The notes: generated by a model from the letters alone, not told the origin. A stretch of 64,000 bases of DNA from Qipengyuania aestuarii (GCF_019711535.1 NZ_JAIGNP010000001.1:682001-746000); one strand, 5' to 3'. Numbered from the stretch's first letter, positions 35,098 to 43,231 are shown. Program-made: numbers and translations.

Positions 35098-35204
35098 CGG
35101 TATTCTCCCGGTTCATCCACGCTCCGGGCTCCTAGGCCGGACACGTGACAATTGCGTGGCGGCGAAACGCAATTTCGCCTGCGATGATGAAGAGGGAGAA
35201 ACGA

Positions 35205-35237
35205 CAAGAGGGAGACGGGTCGGCCCCATCTCCCTCT
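35205..35237. repeat. Inverted repeat downstream of rpmA
   Basis: AAGAGGGAGA (35205-35214) and TCTCCCTCTT (35228-35237) form a 10-bp stem with GGG/CCC pairing inside the loop. No clear U-run follows on the minus strand, so it is a possible transcript-end structure for rplU-rpmA only. GAGGGAGA is also directly repeated just upstream (35191-35198). Confidence 0.45.
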
Positions 35238-35305
35238 TCGTCTGCCGGATCGTTAAACCGGCTGGGACCGTCCCGTGTGGACGATCCCGTTATCGGAACG
35301 TCCGG

Positions 35306-35575
35306 TTATTCGGCTGCTTCCGCCATTTGGTCGACGGACACGTATTTGCGGCCGAGTTTGCCCGAGTGGAATCGGACGACACCGTCGGTAAGCGCAAACA
35401 GCGTGTGGTCCTTGCCCATGCCGACATTGACGGCGGGGTAGAACTTGGTGCCGCGCTGACGCACGATAATGTTGCCGGCTACGACGTTCTCGCTGCCGAA
35501 CTTCTTCACGCCAAGACGACGACCGGCCGAATCACGACCGTTACGCGACGAACCGCCTGCTTTTTTATGTGCCAT
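35306..35575 (-). CDS. rpmA: 50S ribosomal protein L27
   Basis: The 89-residue protein is bL27: [20 protein letters not shown] at the N-terminus, [20 protein letters not shown] and [13 protein letters not shown]27 reaches the peptidyl-transferase centre with its N-terminal tail. It begins with MAHKKAGG without the N-terminal cleavage motif known in Firmicutes. It follows rplU by 12 bases on the same strand. Confidence 0.97.
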   Translation of the reverse strand: MAHKKAGGSSRNGRDSAGRRLGVKKFGSENVVAGNIIVRQRGTKFYPAVNVGMGKDHTLFALTDGVVRFHSGKLGRKYVSVDQMAEAAE

Positions 35576-35587
35576 GGTCCGGGCTCC

Positions 35588-36043
35588 TTACTTCTTGGCT
35601 TCGGTCTTCTTGGCATCTGCCTTCTTGGCAGGAGCCTTCTTGGGAGCCGCATCCTTCTTGGGAGCGGCCTTTTTCGCTTCAGCCTTCGGAGTTTCGTCGG
35701 CCTTGGCTGCTTCCTTCTTGGGAGCCGCCTTCTTTTCAGCCTTCGAATCACCGACCGCAGTGATGCGCAGAAGCGTCATCTGCTGACGGTGGCCGTTCTT
35801 GCGACGATAATTGTGACGGCGACGCTTCTTGAAGACGAGGACCTTTTCGCTCTTCGCCTGCGCGATGATCTCTGCCGAAACGACGGTCTTCGCCGCATCG
35901 GCAAGCTTGTCGCCTTCGCCAGCGAGCAGAACGTCGCCCAGCGTGATGGTTTCGCCGGCTTCGCCAGCCAGCTTTTCAACTGCGATCTTGTCTCCGGCGG
36001 CAACTCGGTATTGTTTGCCGCCCGTGCGCACTACTGCGAACAT
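35588..36043 (-). CDS. rplU: 50S ribosomal protein L21 with C-terminal Lys/Ala extension
   Basis: The 151-residue protein is bL21: [19 protein letters not shown], then a [21 protein letters not shown] core at about residues 67-90. About 48 residues after position 103 form an Ala/Lys/Pro-rich tail with repeated KKA, PKK and AKKA units. This tail roughly adds half the normal length (about 103) and is highly basic; such tails occur in alphaproteobacterial L21. It forms the rplU-rpmA operon, with a promoter at 36139-36167. Confidence 0.96.
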   Translation of the reverse strand: MFAVVRTGGKQYRVAAGDKIAVEKLAGEAGETITLGDVLLAGEGDKLADAAKTVVSAEIIAQAKSEKVLVFKKRRRHNYRRKNGHRQQMTLLRITAVGDSKAEKKAAPKKEAAKADETPKAEAKKAAPKKDAAPKKAPAKKADAKKTEAKK

Positions 36044-36138
36044 GGTACGTGTCTCTCGTTCAAATTGCTGTGCCGCATCCTTGCGAATCTACGGCGCGCC
36101 CGTCGACCCACTGATTAGTAGGCCCGGAAAGAAGCGTG

Positions 36139-36167
36139 CCGTTAAGCGAAAGGCTGGCCCAAGTCAA
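36139..36167 (-). promoter_or_regulatory. Promoter of the rplU-rpmA operon
   Basis: On the minus strand TTGACT (36167-36162) and TAACGG (36144-36139) are separated by exactly 17 bases. They lie about 96 bases upstream of the rplU start and fit a sigma-70 promoter. Confidence 0.6.
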
Positions 36168-36233
36168 CGCTGGAGCATTGCCTTTTTTGCCTTTCACTCT
36201 GGCACCCTGCCTGACGCATGCTATGTGGCGGCC

Positions 36234-36752
36234 ATGCCGCAATATGCAACTGCCGCCCCACTCACTATCCTCATTTTCCTGCTTGGCGCCTGTGCGACGG
36301 CAGAAAGCGATTACCCTTCTCTCGCCATCCGAGACGTCGAGCGCGCCGAAGGACAGTTCGATACCGGAGAGCCGGCCCGGATCGACGTGCCACCTGTCGA
36401 AGTCGATCTGACGGGAGGTCTTGCCGCCCGCCTTCAATCGCTTCTTGCAGCGGCTGAAGAGGCACATGGCGATTTTCTTGCCGTCCGCCCCCGCGCGGCG
36501 CGAATCGTGTCGTCCGCGAGAGGAAGCGCTGTCGGCAGCGACAATTGGGCAGCGGCGCAGGTGGTGCTGGCCGAGCTCGATTCGGCACGCAGCCGCGCAG
36601 CTGTTCCGCTTGGCGACCTCGACTCGCTCTATGCCTCTGCGAGGGTCGCGACAGAAGACACGGTCGCGATAGAGACCGCGCGTGGCCGCGTGATCCATCT
36701 TGTCGCCGAAGAAGATGCGATTCTCGAAGACTTGCGCGCCCGCGTCCGATGA
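36234..36752 (+). CDS. Hypothetical lipoprotein
   Basis: The 172-residue protein has a short lipoprotein signal with LLGAC at residues 16-20, so it should be acylated at Cys20. The rest is charged, with Ala/Arg/Glu-rich helices (LQSLLAAAEEAHGDFLAVRPRAARIV). I do not recognise a domain. Its TGA overlaps the ATG of the FNR-type regulator gene (ATGA), so the two are co-translated, and it may act in the same response. Longer open frames on this strand run through the rplU region and are not used. Confidence 0.7.
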   Translation: MPQYATAAPLTILIFLLGACATAESDYPSLAIRDVERAEGQFDTGEPARIDVPPVEVDLTGGLAARLQSLLAAAEEAHGDFLAVRPRAARIVSSARGSAVGSDNWAAAQVVLAELDSARSRAAVPLGDLDSLYASARVATEDTVAIETARGRVIHLVAEEDAILEDLRARVR

Positions 36753-37429
36753 GCCTCGCCTGCGCCACTTGTCCGGTGCGTGATCGCGCCGCCTGCGCCG
36801 TGTTGAGCGAGGATGAGAGAGATGAGCTTGCCAAGGCTGGCCGGATCAGAACTCTCGAGGCGGGAGAAACGCTGTTTGCAGCCGGAACCGATGAACTGGC
36901 TTGTGCCACGCTGAAAAGCGGTGCGCTGAAAATCACGTCTACGAGCGCAGACGGGCGCGAACGCATCCTCTCGCTCGTCCACCCCAGCGGCTTCGTGGGC
37001 GAAATGTTTGGCCCTTATGTACATCACGACGTGGTGGCGCTGGCGGAAAGTGAACTCTGCGTTTTTGCTGGCCCCGCCTTTTCGCAGGCTATCGAACGCT
37101 ATCCGCGACTCGGTCAGGCGCTGCTGCGGCGTACCCAGGAAGATTTGTTCGCCAGCCGCGAACTGCTTTCCCTGACCGGAAATGCATCGGCGGGTGAACG
37201 TGTTGCGGGTACGCTTCTCTCGATGGCCCGTGCCGCCAGCGATTCCCCATGCCATCCCGCGACCTATTTCGAGCTGCCCTTATCACGGGGCGAACTGGCG
37301 GACATGCTTGGGCTCACCATAGAAACGGTGAGCCGCATGCTCACACGCTTCGAGCGCGCCGGAGCTATCCGCAAGGTGAAGAAACGCGGGATCGAACTGG
37401 TCGACCCCGCGCTCCTCCCTCTCCCCTGA
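36749..37429 (+). CDS. FNR-type Crp family transcriptional regulator
   Basis: The 226-residue Crp/Fnr protein has an N-terminal CATCPVRDRAAC motif (Cys5, Cys8, Cys16) and Cys104 in SELCVFAG. Together these match the four ligands of an FNR-type oxygen-labile [4Fe-4S] cluster, although the spacing CX2CX7C differs from E. coli. A cyclic-nucleotide-like barrel follows, and a helix-turn-helix with ELADMLGLTIETVSRMLTRF carries the E-VSR recognition residues of FNR that read TTGAT. It should switch genes on or off at low oxygen. A perfect FNR box lies 500 bases downstream at 37913. Confidence 0.85.
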   Translation: MSLACATCPVRDRAACAVLSEDERDELAKAGRIRTLEAGETLFAAGTDELACATLKSGALKITSTSADGRERILSLVHPSGFVGEMFGPYVHHDVVALAESELCVFAGPAFSQAIERYPRLGQALLRRTQEDLFASRELLSLTGNASAGERVAGTLLSMARAASDSPCHPATYFELPLSRGELADMLGLTIETVSRMLTRFERAGAIRKVKKRGIELVDPALLPLP

Positions 37430-37435
37430 AGGCCC

Positions 37436-37861
37436 TCAGCGCACAGCAGATGCGATAAGGACGGTCGAAACTCCCCAACAGAAGATGATGATCGGCAAGA
37501 TCAGCATCTGGACGCTCGCATCCCGAGCCGAGAGGCGGCCCGTCAGGGTGGCGATGCCTTCACGCCGAAGCTTCGCAAAACTCATCTGCTTCGATTTCGT
37601 GGGCGGACCCACCTTGGCCCAAAGCGCCGGAACGCCGAAGCCAGCGACGATGAATAGCACAAAGATCGCCATGGGAATGACGAGACCCGGCGAAGACAGC
37701 CCGCTCGCCATCACCAGCAGGAAACCAAGATAGAGCGAAACGGTCACCGCATAGAGCCCCTTGGGCAGTTCGAAGCTCCGGTCCACCTCGTGACGCGGCT
37801 TGGGCTCGGCAACGATCAGCGCCTGCTGCTCGACGAGTTCGCGGGTAAAATGCTTGGACAT
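37436..37861 (-). CDS. Uncharacterised membrane protein with FNR-box promoter
   Basis: The 141-residue protein has three hydrophobic segments (about residues 36-55, 57-78 and 118-140) with a conserved-looking basic loop (GPPTKSKQMSFAKLRREGI). No family is recognised. Its promoter region contains a perfect FNR box about 52 bases before the ATG, and an 8-bp hairpin overlaps its ribosome binding site, which suggests oxygen-dependent expression and possible translational control. It converges on the regulator gene with a 6-base gap. Confidence 0.7.
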   Translation of the reverse strand: MSKHFTRELVEQQALIVAEPKPRHEVDRSFELPKGLYAVTVSLYLGFLLVMASGLSSPGLVIPMAIFVLFIVAGFGVPALWAKVGPPTKSKQMSFAKLRREGIATLTGRLSARDASVQMLILPIIIFCWGVSTVLIASAVR

Positions 37862-37864
37862 TTC

Positions 37865-37885
37865 AGGTCTCCTTTGTGGAGACCT
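37865..37885 (-). promoter_or_regulatory. Hairpin sequestering the ribosome binding site
   Basis: AGGTCTCC and GGAGACCT form a perfect 8-bp inverted repeat with a 5-base loop. On the minus strand the second arm contains the GGAG that would be the ribosome binding site, ending 4 bases before the ATG at 37861. Confidence 0.6.
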
Positions 37886-37912
37886 CTATGCAAGCCTTAG
37901 GAAGCAGCTTCC

Positions 37913-37926
37913 TTGATCGAGATCAA
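37913..37926. promoter_or_regulatory. Perfect FNR box
   Basis: TTGATCGAGATCAA matches the FNR consensus TTGATnnnnATCAA at every fixed position. A class II promoter with its centre at -41.5 would start transcription near 37878, inside the leader of the unknown membrane protein gene. Confidence 0.85.
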
Positions 37927-37936
37927 AACAGCGCAA

Positions 37937-38410
37937 CTATCTCCGCTCCCATCTTTGCCTGTCCTGGTAATCGGCCTCGCGCGGTTCGATCCAGTGCCAG
38001 CCTTCGGCCCGCCGCTCGCGTTTCCAGAACCAGGCCGCGGACTTGAGATGATCCATCACAAAATCGGCAGCATCGAATGCGTTTCGGCGATGCGGTGCTG
38101 CGGCAGCGACGAGGACGATCGCATCCCCCGGGACCATCACACCGATCCGGTGCCATGCCAGGATACCATCGAGTGCGAATCGCTCGAGTGCAGAGCGGGC
38201 AAGATCGTCCATTCCCGATTTGGTTAGCGGCTCGTAATGCGTAAGCTCCAGCGCCCGAACGTCGTTGCCGGGTCGCACTTTACCCAAAAACGACACGATG
38301 CCCCCGGCTTCAGGATAGGCAGCGCTGAATGCCGCCGACGCTTCGCCGACCGACATGCCCTTGGCGAGAACCCTCACATCGAGGGGCGTGGATAAAGTCA
38401 GCCTAGCCAC
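37937..38410 (-). CDS. moaE: Molybdopterin synthase catalytic subunit MoaE
   Basis: The 157-residue protein is MoaE: AGGIVSFLGKVRPGND, LELTHYEPLTKSGM, HRIGVMVPGD and APHRRNAFDAADFVMDHLKSAAWFWKRE, with the catalytic Lys in the final helix (DHLKSAAWFWK). It transfers sulfur from MoaD to precursor Z to make molybdopterin. The start is GTG at 38410, overlapping the moaD end by 8 bases, the usual moaD-moaE coupling. It is the last gene of the folB to moaE run. Confidence 0.93.
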   Translation of the reverse strand: MARLTLSTPLDVRVLAKGMSVGEASAAFSAAYPEAGGIVSFLGKVRPGNDVRALELTHYEPLTKSGMDDLARSALERFALDGILAWHRIGVMVPGDAIVLVAAAAPHRRNAFDAADFVMDHLKSAAWFWKRERRAEGWHWIEPREADYQDRQRWERR

Positions 38411-38645
38411 CGCTAACCGGCGGCAACAAAGCAATTTCATCACCGTCCCTGGCCTGAAGACTTTTCTTGTCGGCAAGCACACTGCCCCCGCACGCCACAT
38501 TCACCCGGTCGGCCTGAATTTCTCGCGCGATGTCCGGCCCCACGGCTCTCAGCAAACCGGCCCAATCGAGCGGACCTGCAACCTCAAGCTCATGCCCGTT
38601 GGCGAGATCCGCCAAGGGGCCAAGGAAAACTATCGTCACGCTCAT
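38403..38645 (-). CDS. moaD: Molybdopterin synthase sulfur carrier subunit MoaD
   Basis: The 80-residue ubiquitin-like protein ends in the Gly-Gly tail LPPVSGG that is thiocarboxylated. The beta-grasp core contains VTIVFLGPLADLANGHELEV and GDEIALLPP. MoaD supplies sulfur to MoaE. It overlaps the upstream unknown gene by 4 bases (ATGA) and the moaE gene by 8. Confidence 0.9.
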   Translation of the reverse strand: MSVTIVFLGPLADLANGHELEVAGPLDWAGLLRAVGPDIAREIQADRVNVACGGSVLADKKSLQARDGDEIALLPPVSGG

Positions 38646-38947
38646 ATGGCAGCCTCGAGATATTGGCCCGTCACAGCGTGAGCCGATTCAAGATACTCGA
38701 CAACCGCTCTCGCTTGGGCCCCGCTTCCGGCTACCATATTCACGCGATGCGGCGTGTGTTTGCGCGCCAGCATGGCGACTGCTGCCTTGCGCCATTCTTC
38801 ATGCGTATGGTCGGCCGAGGGAACGCAAATCGTGACGCTGCTGCCTTCGCCAAGGGACCGCTCGATCGCGGCGAGCCAGCTATTGTGAAAAATTCCCGCC
38901 GCCTGAAGGGGGTCGTCCGGCAAACCCTCGACCGCAATCTCCTGCAT
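38642..38947 (-). CDS. Uncharacterised protein between folB and moaD
   Basis: The 101-residue protein has an alpha-beta arrangement: DDPLQAAGIFHNSWLAAIER, then TICVPSADHTHEEWRKAAVAMLA and VNMVAGSGAQARAVVEYLES. It resembles a truncated Rossmann-like (short-chain dehydrogenase-type) half without a dinucleotide motif. The start overlaps the folB stop by one base (TGATG) and the stop overlaps the moaD start by 4, so it is fully embedded in a pterin operon. A role in pterin or molybdopterin metabolism is inference from position. Confidence 0.65.
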   Translation of the reverse strand: MQEIAVEGLPDDPLQAAGIFHNSWLAAIERSLGEGSSVTICVPSADHTHEEWRKAAVAMLARKHTPHRVNMVAGSGAQARAVVEYLESAHAVTGQYLEAAI

Positions 38948-39318
38948 CAGGGGCGCTCGCGATGAAGTGTGATACCGATCTTCTCGCCCGCTTCGGCAAT
39001 GGCCAGCTTTACGATTTTCACGGTCACCGCGTCTATACGTTTGTCCTGAAGGAACAGCGTTTCGCAGACATGATCGGCGACGGCCTCGATCAGCTTGAAG
39101 TGCACACCTTCCGGCAGCGCATCCGAGGCGGCGAATTTCAGGTCCATATAATTCTTCGAGTCGTCCAGCGACGTATCGGGATCATAATGCCGCAGGGGTT
39201 TCATCCGCACCTGGATCGTGAAGCGAAGCGGTTGGGGCTTGCCAGTTTCCTCGGAATAGATGCCGGTGAGAACATCATGTTCGAAATCGGCAACTTCGAG
39301 AATCAGCGAATCGTTCAT
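38947..39318 (-). CDS. folB: Dihydroneopterin aldolase
   Basis: The 123-residue FolB-type protein shows EVADFEHDVLTGIYSEETGKPQ, the conserved Tyr in the KNYMDLKFA helix, FKLIEAVADHVCETLF (catalytic Glu region) and VTVKIVKLAIAEAGEKIGITLHRE with the active-site Lys. It cleaves dihydroneopterin to 6-hydroxymethyl-dihydropterin and glycolaldehyde in folate synthesis. ATG at 39318 sets the usual length. It heads the run folB-unknown-moaD-moaE, 10 bases after the methyltransferase gene. Confidence 0.88.
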   Translation of the reverse strand: MNDSLILEVADFEHDVLTGIYSEETGKPQPLRFTIQVRMKPLRHYDPDTSLDDSKNYMDLKFAASDALPEGVHFKLIEAVADHVCETLFLQDKRIDAVTVKIVKLAIAEAGEKIGITLHRERP

Positions 39319-39328
39319 GGTTCGGGTC

Positions 39329-40216
39329 TTAGCGCGGATTGGACCAGCGAGCGAAGATGGCAGTCGGCAGTAAGCGCCCGCCTTCTTCCTGAACCGCAAG
39401 GTCGCCATGTTCGATCTTGCCGGGCAGACCGGCGAACACCTCTTTCAGGAGCCCGCCAAGCGCCAGGCTGCTCATGCGTACCGCGTATACTGTGAGGAAA
39501 AGGAAGCTGCTGTCGGAATCGAGCAACTGGCGGCAGTCTGAGACCAGAGCGGGCAGGCCCTGCTCGAGCCGCCAGACTTCGCCATCGGGCCCGCGACCGA
39601 ATTTCGGCGGATCAAGGATGATGCCATCGTACCGCCGGGCGCGGCGAACCTCGCGCGCGGTGTATTTCATTGCATCTTCCACGAGCCAGCGCACCGGGCG
39701 ATCGTCGAGCCCTGCCAGGGCTGCGTTCTCACGAGCTTGGGCGACCGACTTCTTGCTGGCATCGACATGGGTGACCCGGCCATGGCCGCTCAGAGCCTGG
39801 GTCCCGACGCCGGTGTACCCGAAAAGGTTCATGGTTTCCGCATCGGTTCGGCCCTCAAGCTGCTCGCCCATCCAGGTCCAGACCGGTGCCATGTCGGGAA
39901 AGAAGCCCAAATGGCGGAAGGGGGTACATTGCGCCGTGAAGCGGACATCGTCCCCCCACCCCAATTCCCAGCCATCTTGCGGCACGTCCTTGGAAAACTG
40001 CCAGCGTCCGCCGCCATCCTCGTCGCTGCCGGGCACGAATTCGCCATGAGCATCCCACTCGCCGAGCCGCGGCGTCCACATCGCCTGCGGTTCAGGACGG
40101 ACAAAGCGGTAATCGCCATAGGCTTCGAACTTGCGCCCATGCCCGCTATCGAGGAGTCGATAGCTGTCCCAGCCCTCACCCACCATCAGCACCGGCTCCC
40201 GCTGCAAATCGGCCAT
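39329..40216 (-). CDS. Class I SAM-dependent methyltransferase (RlmI-like)
   Basis: The 295-residue protein has an N-terminal part resembling rRNA cytosine methyltransferases (DSGHGRKFEAYGDYRFVRPEPQA) and a Rossmann methyltransferase core: NLFGYTGVGTQALSGHG (SAM-binding motif I) near residue 130, VDASKKSVAQARENAALAG and IILDPPKFGRGP (motif IV DPP). This is the layout of 23S rRNA m5C1962 methyltransferase RlmI-like enzymes but without a PUA domain. The target is not certain. It overlaps the thrC stop by one base. Confidence 0.82.
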   Translation of the reverse strand: MADLQREPVLMVGEGWDSYRLLDSGHGRKFEAYGDYRFVRPEPQAMWTPRLGEWDAHGEFVPGSDEDGGGRWQFSKDVPQDGWELGWGDDVRFTAQCTPFRHLGFFPDMAPVWTWMGEQLEGRTDAETMNLFGYTGVGTQALSGHGRVTHVDASKKSVAQARENAALAGLDDRPVRWLVEDAMKYTAREVRRARRYDGIILDPPKFGRGPDGEVWRLEQGLPALVSDCRQLLDSDSSFLFLTVYAVRMSSLALGGLLKEVFAGLPGKIEHGDLAVQEEGGRLLPTAIFARWSNPR

Positions 40217-41607
40217 CAGGCGGCATTCCCGAGAATGTGGTCACGCACCGCATCGTAGGTGCCCGGCAGTTCGACGTAGCTTTCCTCGCGCGCGAAGAGA
40301 TCGCCAATTCTCGCAGGCAGGCCGGGCCGGATACCGGTTGCGCGCTCGACGGCATCGGGGAACTTGGCAGGGTGTGCCGTCGCCAGGGTTACCACTGGTA
40401 TCGAACGATCGATATCAGCCTGCCTGGCCGCGTGGAGACCGATGGCCGTATGCGGATCAAGAAGCTCGCCGCAATGTTCGCAGGCCCAGCGCATCGCCTG
40501 AAGCGTGTCGTCCTCATCGGCCCGCGCGCTGGAGAATAGGGCCGAAGCGCCTCGTGTCTGCAAATCGGTCAGGCGCATGGCCCGCTCCGTGTCGAAGCCG
40601 CGCATCTGCTGCGCCATCGCCGCCCCGTCGCGGCCGCCAACGTCGAACAGCAGGCGCTCGAAATTGGAGCTGACCTGAATGTCCATACTTGGCGATGCGG
40701 TAGGTGTAACGGATCCTGCCGAATAATCGCCCTCGCTGAGCGCGCGGTGAAGGATATCGTTGACATTGGTGGCCACGATCAGCCGCTCGATCGGTAGGCC
40801 CATTCGCGCTGCCACGTGGCCTGCGAAGACGTCGCCAAAGTTGCCCGTCGGCACGCTGAAGGCGAGCTTGCGTTTCGGCCCGCCTAGCTGAAGCCAGGCC
40901 GCAAAGTAATAGACCACTTGCGCCATAAGCCGCGCCCAGTTGATCGAATTGACCGCGCCGATGCGGTGTTTTGCAGTCACGTCCTTGTCGGCAAAGATGC
41001 GCTTCACCATCGCCTGCGCATCGTCGAACGAGCCGTCGATAGCGATATTGTGGACATTGGGCGCGCGCACCGTGGTCATCTGGCGGCGCTGAACATCGCT
41101 TACCCGCCCCTTGGGGTGAAGCATGAATATCTCGACGTTATCGAGACCGGCCACCGCATCGATCGCCGCACTGCCCGTATCGCCGCTCGTCGCACCCACA
41201 ATGGTGAGGCTGCCTTCCTCGCGGCCGAGAAATTCCTCGAATAGTAGGCCCAGCATCTGCAACGCCACGTCCTTGAACGCCAATGTCGGCCCATGGAACA
41301 ACTCGAGGACCCAATGTTGCTCGTCTAGCTGCACGAGCGGAGTGACCGCCTTATGCGCGAAACGGCCATAGGCTTTTGTAGTCAGGTCACGCAGACGCTC
41401 TGGCGTCAGGCAGTCGCCGACGAAGGGCTCCATCACCCTCGCCGCAAGCTCCGCATAGGGCAAACCCCGCATTGCGGCGATTTCATCGGCAGAGAATCGC
41501 GGCCAGCTTTCGGGCACATAGAGCCCACCATCGCTGGCCAGTCCGGCCAGCGTGACTTCGGCGAAATCGAGGCTGGGAGCCTCGCCACGGGTGGAGACGT
41601 ATTTCAT
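40216..41607 (-). CDS. thrC: Threonine synthase
   Basis: The 463-residue PLP enzyme converts O-phosphohomoserine to threonine. It starts MKYVSTRGEAPSLDFAEVTLAGLASDGGLYVP, typical of long (class I) threonine synthases, with the PLP Lys in HGPTLAFKDVALQ near residue 108 and phosphate-binding VGATSGDTGSAAI. ATG at 41607 follows the family start. It lies downstream of the SURF1 gene with 51 bases between them and overlaps the methyltransferase gene by one base. Confidence 0.95.
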   Translation of the reverse strand: MKYVSTRGEAPSLDFAEVTLAGLASDGGLYVPESWPRFSADEIAAMRGLPYAELAARVMEPFVGDCLTPERLRDLTTKAYGRFAHKAVTPLVQLDEQHWVLELFHGPTLAFKDVALQMLGLLFEEFLGREEGSLTIVGATSGDTGSAAIDAVAGLDNVEIFMLHPKGRVSDVQRRQMTTVRAPNVHNIAIDGSFDDAQAMVKRIFADKDVTAKHRIGAVNSINWARLMAQVVYYFAAWLQLGGPKRKLAFSVPTGNFGDVFAGHVAARMGLPIERLIVATNVNDILHRALSEGDYSAGSVTPTASPSMDIQVSSNFERLLFDVGGRDGAAMAQQMRGFDTERAMRLTDLQTRGASALFSSARADEDDTLQAMRWACEHCGELLDPHTAIGLHAARQADIDRSIPVVTLATAHPAKFPDAVERATGIRPGLPARIGDLFAREESYVELPGTYDAVRDHILGNAA

Positions 41608-41658
41608 TGCGCGGATGCGGTTAGCCGCGCTGGCCCACGCGGGCAAGCAAGCCGCTCT

Positions 41659-42258
41659 TTAATGGTCCCTAGCGCGCGTGCCGCCGCCCTGCGTTCTGCG
41701 CCGCAAGGCTAGGATGTAAATTACCAGCGCGGTGATCGCGAAAAAAAACCACTGCCCAGCATAAGCGAGATGATTGTTGGGAATGTCAGCGGGGTCTGGC
41801 CGAGCCAAGGGCTCGAGCCCATCGGCCGCAGGATTGGCAACAAGTCGTGCCTCAGTTCCCGCCGGACCTACAATGCCTTGGACTGTCCCGCCGCTCCAAT
41901 CGACAACCTGGGGCGTTGGCGTCCATCCGAACGCCACTTCCGCTTCTCCGCCACCACCGAGCCGGCACCGCGCCATCTGTGCAATCCCGCTGCGCCCTGC
42001 CTCATTATGCCCAGGCGTTGTCCGCTGGGAGAGGACCTCGGCGCAGGTGACGCTGCTGCGGCGATAAAGCGCATTGTCGATGTCTTCCGCCTTACGCGGA
42101 AAAGCGACCGGAGTGTCCAAAGTCTGCGCCTGAGCAAACCGGGCCAGCATAGCCTTTTTCTCGTCCATCCGCGCCAATTGCCAGAAGCCGAGCGCAATCA
42201 TCACGGCAATCGCGGCGCCGACGATGATGGTGGGAATGATGGGAAGACGATTGGCCAT
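41659..42258 (-). CDS. SURF1-family cytochrome oxidase assembly protein
   Basis: The 199-residue protein has an N-terminal helix ending GFWQLARMDEKKAML, typical of SURF1, the conserved ALYRRSSVTC segment and a C-terminal helix HLAYAGQWFFFAITALVIYI. SURF1 helps insert heme a into subunit I. The homologous HLxYAxxWFFFA motif is clear. It lies directly downstream of ctaE. ATG at 42258 is used; the upstream region carries a hairpin and is not coding. Confidence 0.87.
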   Translation of the reverse strand: MANRLPIIPTIIVGAAIAVMIALGFWQLARMDEKKAMLARFAQAQTLDTPVAFPRKAEDIDNALYRRSSVTCAEVLSQRTTPGHNEAGRSGIAQMARCRLGGGGEAEVAFGWTPTPQVVDWSGGTVQGIVGPAGTEARLVANPAADGLEPLARPDPADIPNNHLAYAGQWFFFAITALVIYILALRRRTQGGGTRARDH

Positions 42259-42274
42259 TGGTTCCAAACCGAAA

Positions 42275-42304
42275 GGGGCAGCCACGGGTATACCGGGCTG
42301 CCCC
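42275..42304 (-). terminator. Hairpin between ctaE and SURF1 gene
   Basis: GGGGCAGCC (42275-42283) and GGCTGCCCC (42296-42304) form a perfect 9-bp stem with a 12-base loop. On the minus strand TTTCGGTTT follows, so it could terminate or attenuate transcription after ctaE, just ahead of the SURF1 start at 42258. Confidence 0.5.
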
Positions 42305-42329
42305 AAATTCTATCCGTACTGTTCGGAGA

Positions 42330-43154
42330 TCATCCGTGCGTCGCTGCGCCCCAGCCGCCCCAGACGTAGACGACGGCGAAGAGGAACAGCCACACGACGT
42401 CTACGAAGTGCCAGTACCAGGCAGCCGCTTCGAAACCGAAGTGCTGGCGCGGGGTAAAGTGGCCCTTGTAGGTCCGTACGAGGCAGACGATCAGGAAGAT
42501 CGTGCCCACCAAAACGTGGAAGCCGTGAAACCCGGTCGCCATGTAGAAGGCCGAGCTGTAGGTGTTTCCTCCGAAAGCGAAGGGTGCGTGGGCGTATTCA
42601 TAAGCCTGGATGCAAGTGAACACCGCGCCCAGGATGATGGTGAGCCAGAGGCCCTTCTTGAGGCCTTCGCGGTCGCCGTGGATCAGAGAATGGTGAGCCC
42701 AGGTCACGGTCGTGCCCGAGCACAAAAGGATCAGCGTGTTGAGCAGCGGAAGACCGAAGGGATTGATGACAGCTTCGATCGCTGCGGGCGGAAATTCGCC
42801 GCCAATCACTTCGGAAATTTCGGAAGGGAAGAGCGAGAAATCGAACCAGCTCCAGAACCAGCCGACGAAGAACATCACTTCCGACGCGATGAACAGGATC
42901 ATCCCGTAACGCATGTGCAGCTGGACGATCGGCGTGTGGTCGCCGCGTTCGGCTTCCTTCACGATGTTCGAGAACCAGCTGAAGAATGTGGCGATCAGAC
43001 CCGCGATACCTAGGCCAAGCACGAGGTGTGCCGAGGGCATTTCGTGCATGTACAGCACCATGCCGCTGGTAAAGATCAGCGCCGAAAACGAACCGATGAA
43101 CGGCCAGATGTCGGGTTCGAGGATGTGATATTCGTGATTGACGTTACCAGCCAT
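42330..43154 (-). CDS. ctaE: Cytochrome c oxidase subunit III
   Basis: The 274-residue protein is COX3 with seven helices: HEYHILEPDIWPF at the N-terminus, WSWFDFSLFPSEIS and the typical FHGFHVLVGTIFL and YWHFVDVVWLFLF segments with conserved His and Glu residues. It stabilises the catalytic core of the aa3 oxidase in the inner membrane. It follows ctaG by 77 bases, in the conserved order ctaB-ctaG-ctaE. Confidence 0.96.
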   Translation of the reverse strand: MAGNVNHEYHILEPDIWPFIGSFSALIFTSGMVLYMHEMPSAHLVLGLGIAGLIATFFSWFSNIVKEAERGDHTPIVQLHMRYGMILFIASEVMFFVGWFWSWFDFSLFPSEISEVIGGEFPPAAIEAVINPFGLPLLNTLILLCSGTTVTWAHHSLIHGDREGLKKGLWLTIILGAVFTCIQAYEYAHAPFAFGGNTYSSAFYMATGFHGFHVLVGTIFLIVCLVRTYKGHFTPRQHFGFEAAAWYWHFVDVVWLFLFAVVYVWGGWGAATHG

Positions 43155-43231
43155 TGTACCTGTGTCCTGGGTTTCGCTTAGCGCAAGGCCCTTAATGCGC
43201 GTTTGCCTGCGGGTCTAGGGGCAGAAGGCCC

